From Mycobacterium paraseoulense (GTDB taxonomy: Bacteria > Actinomycetota > Actinomycetes > Mycobacteriales > Mycobacteriaceae), in contig NZ_AP022619.1 of NCBI RefSeq assembly GCF_010731655.1, forward strand, positions 4,588,001 to 4,652,000: a stretch of 64,000 nt of DNA, given 5' to 3'. A model generated the notes under the pieces. That model saw only the letters and a list, made by a program, of their open reading frames with translations, made no database searches and had not been told where the DNA came from. Shown here one piece after another: positions 58,392 through 64,000 of the stretch. The position numbers and the translations under genes are program-made. Each line of letters starts with the position of its first letter. Position 1 is the first letter of the stretch.

Positions 58392-60626
58392 ATGCTGAGT
58401 CGACTGGCCCTGGTCGCCATCGCCGCTCCGCGGCGAGTGATCGCGGGCGCGGTCCTGCTCGCCGTCCTGGCCGCCGTCTTCGGCATCCCGGCCGCGGCGA
58501 CCCTGCCCGGCGGTGGATTTCTCGACCAGACGGCCGAATCCGCGCGTGCGGCAGCGGTTCTCGCCGACAAGTTCCATCAGGGTGACATGGAGATGACGCT
58601 GCTGGTGAGCTCGCCGGGCGGCGTCAACGACGGCCCCGCGCGGATGGTGGGCATGGACATCGTCGAACAGCTGGGCCGATCACCGTTCGTCGCCCAGGTG
58701 GAGTCCCCGTGGAACGCGCCGCGGCCCGGCTTCATCAGCGCCGACGGAAAGTCGGCGCTGATCCTGGTCTCGCTCAACGGAGGGGAAAGTGGCGCGCCGA
58801 AGCACGCCCGGGAGCTGGCGGACCGCCTGGGGCGGGACCGCGACGGGGTGACCGTACGGGCCGGTGGGATGGCCATGATCTACGAAGAACTCAACCGGCA
58901 GACCGAAAATGACCTATTGCGAATGGAATTCGTTGCCATACCGTTGAGTTTCGCCGCGCTGGTATGGGTTTTCGGCGGGTTGCTTGCCGCGGCACTGCCG
59001 ATCCTGGTCGGCGGCTTCGCGATCCTGGGCGCACTCGCGGTGTTGCGCGCGGTGGCCGTGGTCGCGGACGTGTCGATCTTCGCCGTCAACGTCGCGGTGG
59101 CGCTGGCCTTGGCGTTGGGCATCGACTACACCCTGCTGATCATCAGCCGCTACCGCGACGAGCTGGCCGAGGGGCGCAGCCCCCGCGAAGCCCTTCCGCG
59201 CACCATGGCCACGGCCGGGCGCACCGTGCTGTTCTCCGCCATGACCGTGGCCCTGGCCCTCTCGGCGCTGGTGATCTTCCCCATGTACTTCCTCAGGTCG
59301 TTCGCCTACGCCGGGGTTGCGGTGGTGGCGTTCGCGGCGTTGGCCGCGATGGTGGTTGCGCCCGCGGTGATCGTGTTGTTGGGGGACCGCCTCGACGCGC
59401 TCAACGTCTGGGACTTGGGGCGCAAGCTGTTTCGGCGCCCGCCGCCATCCCCGGTAGCCATCGAACAGACCTTCTGGTACCGCGCGGCCACGCTCGCCAT
59501 GCGGCACGCCATCCCCGTTGGCCTGGCGATCATCGCCCTCCTGCTGGCTCTGGGCGCACCGTTCCTCGGCATCAAATGGGGTTATCCCGACGATCGGGTG
59601 CTACCGGCGTCGTCATCGGCGCGCGCCGTCAGCGACCGGATCCGGCAAGACTTCGGTGCCGATGCCGCGGCCACGGTGCGGGTCGTCATCGCGCGCACCG
59701 AGGGCCTGACGACGAGCGAGCTCGAAGAGTACGCCGCGCGGCTGTCCCGGGTTCCCGACGCATCGGCGGTGTCCTCGCCGACGGCGACCTTCGTCGCCGG
59801 CGAGCGGAGGGGGCCGCCGTCCGCGCCGGCCGGCATGGCGGGCGGCAGCGCCTACCTGACCGTGGCCAGCGGTGCGGCGCTGTATTCCGCGGCGTCTGAC
59901 GCCCAGCTGGACCGCCTGCACGCGGTTCCGGTGCCCGGGGGGCGGCAGGCCGAGATGACCGGCATGGCACAGATGAATCGTGACTCGGTGCAGGCGATTA
60001 CGTCGCGATTGCCGTTGCTGTTCGGCTTCGTCGGGTGCGTCACGCTGGTGCTGCTGTTCCTGCTCACCGGCAGCGTGGTGCTGCCCGTCAAGGCGGTGCT
60101 GCTCAACATGCTGTCGTTGACGACGGGATTCGGCGCGTTGGTGTGGATCTTCCAGGACGGGCATCTGGGGGCGTTGGGCACCACCCCGACGGGCACGCTG
60201 GTCGCCAACATCCCGGTGTTGATGTTCTGCATCGCATTCGGATTGTCCATGGACTACGAGGTTTTCCTGCTGGCCCGCATCCGCGAATACTGGCTGGACT
60301 CGCCCCGCGGCCGTTCCGACAACGACGAGAGCATCGCGTTGGGCGTCGCCCGGACGGGCCGGATCATCACGGCGGCAGCGCTGCTGATGTCGATCTCGTT
60401 CGCGGCCCTGACGTCCGCGGATGTCTCGTTCATGCGGATGTTCGGGGTGGGGCTGACCCTTGCCGTGCTGATCGACGCCACCTTGGTGCGGGTGCTGCTC
60501 GTCCCGGCCTTCATGCACGTGTTCGGGCGCCTGAACTGGTGGGCGCCCGCACCGCTGGCCCGGCTCCGCCGAGGGGCGGACGTCCGGCCGGCGGACGCAC
60601 CGCGCGCGCCCGACCCGGTCGGGTGA
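58392..60626 (+). CDS. MmpL family RND lipid transporter
   Basis: A 744-residue MmpL with 11-12 helices and two extracytoplasmic loops. The proton-relay Asp-Tyr pairs are in GIDYTLLIISRYRDEL near residue 250 and CIAFGLSMDYEVFLLARIRE near 615. PTGVGKT is absent, as expected for proton-driven RND pumps. The shorter loops and missing long cytoplasmic tail place it near the MmpL11/MmpL13 branch rather than the large lipid-virulence MmpLs. It probably exports a lipid or drug. ATG 58392 (GAGGAAGG upstream) is preferred to an ATG-less 66-bp extension. No mmpS gene accompanies it. Confidence 0.85.
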   Translation: MLSRLALVAIAAPRRVIAGAVLLAVLAAVFGIPAAATLPGGGFLDQTAESARAAAVLADKFHQGDMEMTLLVSSPGGVNDGPARMVGMDIVEQLGRSPFVAQVESPWNAPRPGFISADGKSALILVSLNGGESGAPKHARELADRLGRDRDGVTVRAGGMAMIYEELNRQTENDLLRMEFVAIPLSFAALVWVFGGLLAAALPILVGGFAILGALAVLRAVAVVADVSIFAVNVAVALALALGIDYTLLIISRYRDELAEGRSPREALPRTMATAGRTVLFSAMTVALALSALVIFPMYFLRSFAYAGVAVVAFAALAAMVVAPAVIVLLGDRLDALNVWDLGRKLFRRPPPSPVAIEQTFWYRAATLAMRHAIPVGLAIIALLLALGAPFLGIKWGYPDDRVLPASSSARAVSDRIRQDFGADAAATVRVVIARTEGLTTSELEEYAARLSRVPDASAVSSPTATFVAGERRGPPSAPAGMAGGSAYLTVASGAALYSAASDAQLDRLHAVPVPGGRQAEMTGMAQMNRDSVQAITSRLPLLFGFVGCVTLVLLFLLTGSVVLPVKAVLLNMLSLTTGFGALVWIFQDGHLGALGTTPTGTLVANIPVLMFCIAFGLSMDYEVFLLARIREYWLDSPRGRSDNDESIALGVARTGRIITAAALLMSISFAALTSADVSFMRMFGVGLTLAVLIDATLVRVLLVPAFMHVFGRLNWWAPAPLARLRRGADVRPADAPRAPDPVG

Positions 60627-60642
60627 GCGAGCCGAATGGAAT

Positions 60643-61188
60643 GTGTCGCGCTCGGAGGCGTTGGATGGTGACGTGGTGCACCCGTCAAACCCGCCGGCCG
60701 TGGGCCGCCGGCTGCGGTTCGTGTCGGCCACCCACGACGACCCGTTGGCGCGCCCGCTGCTGGCCGAGCTGGCCGACGAGTACGCGCAGCGCTACGGCGG
60801 CACGCCGAGCACGCACCTGTCCTGGCTGCCGGTGCCGGCGAGCGAGCTGGCGGCGCCGGACGGCGGCCTGCTGATCGGTGTGCTGGACGGCGTGCCCGTC
60901 ACCGGCGGCGCGTTCCGGCGCTACGACGCCGAGACCGCCGAGCTCAAGCGGATCTGGACCGACCGCGCACATCGGCGCCGCGGTTACGCGCGGGCGCTGC
61001 TGGCGGCCCTGGAGGCCGAGACCTCCGCGCGCGGATACCGGCGCCTCTACCTGATCACCGGCAACCGGCAACCCGAGGCCGAGGCGCTGTACGAAGCGAC
61101 GGGCTACGCCCGGGTGCCTGCCGACCCGCTGCCCAACTGGGGGCCGTTTCGCCCGATCGCCTTCGAGAAGTGGCTGGTTACCGAGTGA
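60643..61188 (+). CDS. GNAT family N-acetyltransferase
   Basis: A 181-residue acetyltransferase. The acetyl-CoA binding motif A is IWTDRAHRRRGYARALLAAL near residue 105 (RxxGxA type), followed by motif B YLITGNRQPEAEALYEATGY near 138. It transfers an acetyl group to an amine; the substrate is unknown. GTG 60643 is 17 bp after the mmpL stop; a GTG near 60673 behind GGAGG is an alternative. Only loosely linked to its neighbours. Confidence 0.82.
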   Translation: MSRSEALDGDVVHPSNPPAVGRRLRFVSATHDDPLARPLLAELADEYAQRYGGTPSTHLSWLPVPASELAAPDGGLLIGVLDGVPVTGGAFRRYDAETAELKRIWTDRAHRRRGYARALLAALEAETSARGYRRLYLITGNRQPEAEALYEATGYARVPADPLPNWGPFRPIAFEKWLVTE

Positions 61189-61224
61189 AATGGCGCCGTT
61201 GACAATGGGTTTCGCCAGCTCAGC

Positions 61225-61977
61225 CTAGCTGCCGCCGGCCAGCGCGAGCGCCGCGGCGGTCGCCTCACGGATCGGGCCTCGCCACACGTCGCCGTGCCCC
61301 GGCAGCAAGACCTCGGTGTCGAGCAACGCCAGCGCGGACAGGGTGCGGATGCAATCCTGTTGGCTATAGCTGAAAATCGCCGGCAGCAGCTGCGGTCCGC
61401 GGTGCCGCAACAGCGGGTGGCCGGTGATCAGCGCGTCGCCGCTGACCAGCACGCCGTCCACCAGGTACGAGCAGTGCCCGTTGGTGTGGCCGGGACTGAA
61501 GACGGGCCGCGGCTGGCCCGGCAGGCCGGCGGCCACCTCGCCGGTCAGCGGTTGGGCGGTGGGGATGCCGTCGCGGATCAGCCCGCCGCTGCGGATTACG
61601 TGGGTGGTCCACTTCGCCCACCGGGGCCGCCAAATCCGCAGCGCCACATCGACGATGGACACCTGTTCCAGGTACTCGCGCTTCGCGTGCCCCACCTCGT
61701 CGGCGTGGCAGTACACGGGGATGCCGTGCGCGGCGGCGAACCAGATCGCCGAACCCAGGTGGTCGATGTGGGCGTGGGTCAACAGGACGGCACGCACGTC
61801 GGCCACGCCGTAGCCCAGCTTGTCGAGCGAGGTCAGCACGTCATCGCGGTCCCCGGGATAGCCGGCGTCGATCAGCATGACGCCGGTGCCGTCGACGACC
61901 AGCGTCCAGTTCACGGCGTGCCCCTGGGCGAGGTACACGGTGTCGGTGACCTGAACAAGAGTCGGTGCCAGTCCCAT
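61225..61977 (-). CDS. Metallo-beta-lactamase-fold hydrolase (Rv0406c-like)
   Basis: A 250-residue MBL-fold protein. The zinc motif is LLTHAHIDHLGSAIWF near residue 68; later ligands fall in FSPGHTNGHCSYLV, VSGDALITGHP and LLPGHGD. It could be a lactonase, glyoxalase II-like or other hydrolase. ATG 61977 is chosen because TAGAGT (61990-61985) lies seven bases upstream as a -10 for leaderless expression; TTG 61983 is in frame. It is divergent from fgd1, as Rv0406c is in H37Rv. Substrate unknown. Confidence 0.83.
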   Translation of the reverse strand: MGLAPTLVQVTDTVYLAQGHAVNWTLVVDGTGVMLIDAGYPGDRDDVLTSLDKLGYGVADVRAVLLTHAHIDHLGSAIWFAAAHGIPVYCHADEVGHAKREYLEQVSIVDVALRIWRPRWAKWTTHVIRSGGLIRDGIPTAQPLTGEVAAGLPGQPRPVFSPGHTNGHCSYLVDGVLVSGDALITGHPLLRHRGPQLLPAIFSYSQQDCIRTLSALALLDTEVLLPGHGDVWRGPIREATAAALALAGGS

Positions 61978-62061
61978 GCCCAAGACTCTAGGAGCGATCG
62001 CAAGCGCGGCGGAGCCGGGCGTGGCGGGTCGCGACCATCGGTGTAGGAGTAGAAATAAGCC

Positions 62062-63072
62062 GTGGCTGAACTAAAACTCGGATACAAAGCGTCCGCTGAA
62101 CAATTCGCACCCCGTGAGCTCGTCGAACTGGCCGTCGCCGCCGAAGGTCACGGCATGGACAGCGCGACCGTCAGCGACCACTTCCAGCCGTGGCGGCACG
62201 AGGGCGGGCATGCGCCCTTCTCGCTGGCGTGGATGACCGCCGTCGGCGAACGCACCGAGCGGATCGTCCTGGGCACCTCGGTCCTCACGCCGACCTTCCG
62301 CTACAACCCGGCCGTCATCGCGCAGGCCTTCGCCACCATGGCCTGCCTGTACCCGGACCGGATCTTCCTGGGTGTGGGCACCGGCGAGGCGCTGAACGAG
62401 ATCGCGACCGGATACGAGGGCGATTGGCCGGAGTTCAAGGAGCGGTTCGCCCGGCTGCGCGAGTCGGTGCGCCTGATGCGCGAGCTGTGGCGCGGGGACC
62501 GCGTCGACTTCGACGGCGACTACTACCGGCTCAAGGGCGCCTCGATCTACGACGTGCCCGAGGGCGGCGTCCCGATCTACGTCGCCGCCGGCGGGCCGGC
62601 GGTGGCGAAATACGCCGGGCGGGCCGGCGACGGCTTCATCTGCACCTCCGGCAAGGGCGAGGAGCTCTACAAGGACAAGCTGATCCCGGCGGTGAAAGAG
62701 GGTGCGGCGGCCAACGACCGCAACGTCGACGACATCGACAAGATGATCGAGATCAAGATCTCCTACGACCCGGACCCCGAGCTGGCCCTGGAGAACACCC
62801 GGTTCTGGGCGCCGCTGTCGCTGACCGCCGAACAGAAGCACAGCATCGACGACCCGATCGAGATGGAGAAGGCCGCCGACGCGTTGCCGATCGAGCAGGT
62901 CGCCAAGCGCTGGATCGTCGCGTCCGACCCCGACGAGGCCGTCGAGAAGGTCAAGGCGTACGTCGACTGGGGGCTCAACCACCTGGTGTTCCACGCCCCC
63001 GGCCACGACCAGCGCCGGTTCCTGGAGCTCTTCGAGAAGGACCTGGCCCCCAGGCTGCGGCGACTTGGCTGA
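62062..63072 (+). CDS. fgd1: F420-dependent glucose-6-phosphate dehydrogenase Fgd1
   Basis: A 336-residue luciferase-like TIM-barrel enzyme, exactly the mycobacterial length. Catalytic and F420-contact residues are in place: Asp39, His40 and Trp44 in SDHFQPW, and Glu109 in GTGEALNE. It oxidises glucose 6-phosphate and reduces F420, the reductant used for nitroimidazole prodrug activation and for redox defence. GTG 62062 with AGGAG 12 bases upstream gives the family N-terminus [11 protein letters not shown]. The pta start overlaps its stop by 8 bp. Confidence 0.96.
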   Translation: MAELKLGYKASAEQFAPRELVELAVAAEGHGMDSATVSDHFQPWRHEGGHAPFSLAWMTAVGERTERIVLGTSVLTPTFRYNPAVIAQAFATMACLYPDRIFLGVGTGEALNEIATGYEGDWPEFKERFARLRESVRLMRELWRGDRVDFDGDYYRLKGASIYDVPEGGVPIYVAAGGPAVAKYAGRAGDGFICTSGKGEELYKDKLIPAVKEGAAANDRNVDDIDKMIEIKISYDPDPELALENTRFWAPLSLTAEQKHSIDDPIEMEKAADALPIEQVAKRWIVASDPDEAVEKVKAYVDWGLNHLVFHAPGHDQRRFLELFEKDLAPRLRRLG

Positions 63073-64000
63073 GCCCGCCGCTCCTGCTTCAGGGATCTAC
63101 ATAGCCGCTCCGGAACCGGAGACCGGCAAGTCGACGATCGCGCTGGCGCTGCTGCACCGGTTGACCGCGACCGTCGCCAGGGTCGGCGTGTTCCGGCCCA
63201 TCACGCGGGTCACCGACGGCAAGGATCGCGACTACATCCTGGATCTGCTGCTGCGGCACACCACCGCGGGCCTGTCCTACGAGCAGTGCGTCGGCGTGAC
63301 GTACCAGCAGCTGCACGGCGACAACGACGCCGCGATCGCCACCATCGTCGACGCCTATCACGCGATGGCCGACGACTGCGACGCGGTGGTGATCGTCGGC
63401 AGCGACTACACCGACGTCGCGCGGCCCGCCGAGCTGTCGGTCAACGCCCGGATCGCCGTCAACCTCGGCGCGCCCGTGCTGCTCACGGTCAGCGGCCGCG
63501 GCCGCACGCCCGACGAGGTGGCGCGCGTCGTCGAGGCGTGTCTGGCCGAGCTGGCGGTCCAGCGCGCGCACGCCGCGGCGGTGGTGGCCAACCGCTGCGA
63601 GCCGGCCCGCCTGGGGGAGGTTGCCGAGGCGCTGGAGGCCTTTACCCAGCGCAGCTACGTGCTGCCCGAGGAGCCCCTGCTGTCCGCGCCGACGGTCGCC
63701 GAACTCGAGCGGGCGGTCAACGGAACGCCGGTCAGCGGTGAGGCATCGCTGCGCGAGCGTGAGGTCACCGGCGTGCTGGTCGCCGGGATGACCGCCGACC
63801 ACGTGCTGGAACGCCTGGGCGACGGCATGGCGGTCATCACCCCCGGCGACCGTTCCGACGTGGTGCTCGCCGTGGCCAGTGCCCATGGGGCCGAAGGCTT
63901 TCCATCGCTGTCGTGCATCGTGCTCAACGGTGGCTTCCCCCTCCACCCTTCCATCGCGGCGCTGGTCGCGGGGCTGCGGCTGCGCCTGCCCATCATCGCC
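63065..64000 (+). CDS. pta: Phosphate acetyltransferase Pta, 3' end outside window
   Basis: The first 312 codons only; the full protein is about 690 residues in H37Rv (Rv0408, from memory). TTG 63065 gives [30 protein letters not shown], written here only in part: the N-terminal P-loop is PEPETGKST near residue 15, followed by a DRTGG-type domain with VGVFRPITR. The start overlaps fgd1 by 8 bp. Pta interconverts acetyl-CoA and acetyl phosphate; ackA usually follows. The C-terminal PTA catalytic domain lies beyond the window. Confidence 0.9.
   Translation, partial: MAEPAAPASGIYIAAPEPETGKSTIALALLHRLTATVARVGVFRPITRVTDGKDRDYILDLLLRHTTAGLSYEQCVGVTYQQLHGDNDAAIATIVDAYHAMADDCDAVVIVGSDYTDVARPAELSVNARIAVNLGAPVLLTVSGRGRTPDEVARVVEACLAELAVQRAHAAAVVANRCEPARLGEVAEALEAFTQRSYVLPEEPLLSAPTVAELERAVNGTPVSGEASLREREVTGVLVAGMTADHVLERLGDGMAVITPGDRSDVVLAVASAHGAEGFPSLSCIVLNGGFPLHPSIAALVAGLRLRLPIIA

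Overview
The window is a GC-rich (about 70%), gene-dense chromosomal segment of a slow-growing Mycobacterium, most likely a member of the M. avium complex or a close relative. The evidence is near full-length matches in size, motifs and order to a contiguous M. tuberculosis H37Rv block (about Rv0344c-Rv0408, recalled from memory): lpqJ, ansP2, dnaK-grpE-dnaJ1-hspR, clpB, ttfA, pyrE, the CO dehydrogenase operon, fba, purA, purT, metZ, ndhA, fadE7, fgd1 and pta. No rRNA, tRNA, CRISPR array, transposase or prophage gene was seen.

Layout. 1-4444: an Hsp70-like ATPase (cut by the window start), a Thr-rich membrane protein, a very GC-rich sugar kinase-MurQ fusion gene, a broken DUF488 gene and lipoprotein gene lpqJ. 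The fusion gene lies between two near-identical copies of the last 34 bp of lpqJ. 4550-8871: a molybdenum hydroxylase operon (small, FAD and large subunits) whose large-subunit loop reads AYRGPW, with a divergent MobA/MocA-like nucleotidyltransferase. 8868-14673: amino-acid permease and the dnaK heat-shock operon with HspR operators (HAIR) and a SigH-like promoter. 14674-18946: aldose epimerase, type II flavohemoglobin-like reductase, an ABC-2 type membrane protein with a divergent TetR and paired operators, and a DUF3060 protein. 19069-25607: clpB with its own HAIR, ttfA, a short-chain dehydrogenase, pyrE, a lipoprotein and an RNA methyltransferase.

25835-35399: LysR regulator and a complete form I aerobic CO dehydrogenase operon (XdhC, coxM, coxS, coxL, XdhC-YHS, MoxR ATPase, CoxG, CoxE). 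Two XdhC-family proteins, a MoxR/VWA pair and the CoxG membrane factor are the maturation and quinone-coupling parts. 35263-42380: ethanolamine ammonia-lyase (eutBC), a GH76-like protein, acetoacetyl-CoA synthetase, DedA and class II aldolase. 42474-46830: conserved mycobacterial membrane and hypothetical proteins, a zinc-type CDF exporter with a metal-operator palindrome, an M50 protease and a frameshifted gene. 47003-53136: a secreted histidine-phosphatase-like protein with an internal duplication, purA, a thioesterase, purT, rhodanese and metZ. 53133-64000: type II NADH dehydrogenase, a 39-residue secreted peptide, a secreted protein, fadE7, DUF3054, a methyltransferase, an MmpL transporter behind a long AT-rich palindrome, GNAT, a metallo-beta-lactamase-fold protein, fgd1 and pta (cut by the window end).

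Gene order relative to H37Rv implies that the block corresponding to Rv0356c-Rv0385 is inverted here, with junctions just after hspR (about 14674) and just before purT (about 50203). This places dnaK-hspR and clpB, both controlled by HspR and probably SigH, about 5 kb apart on the same strand.
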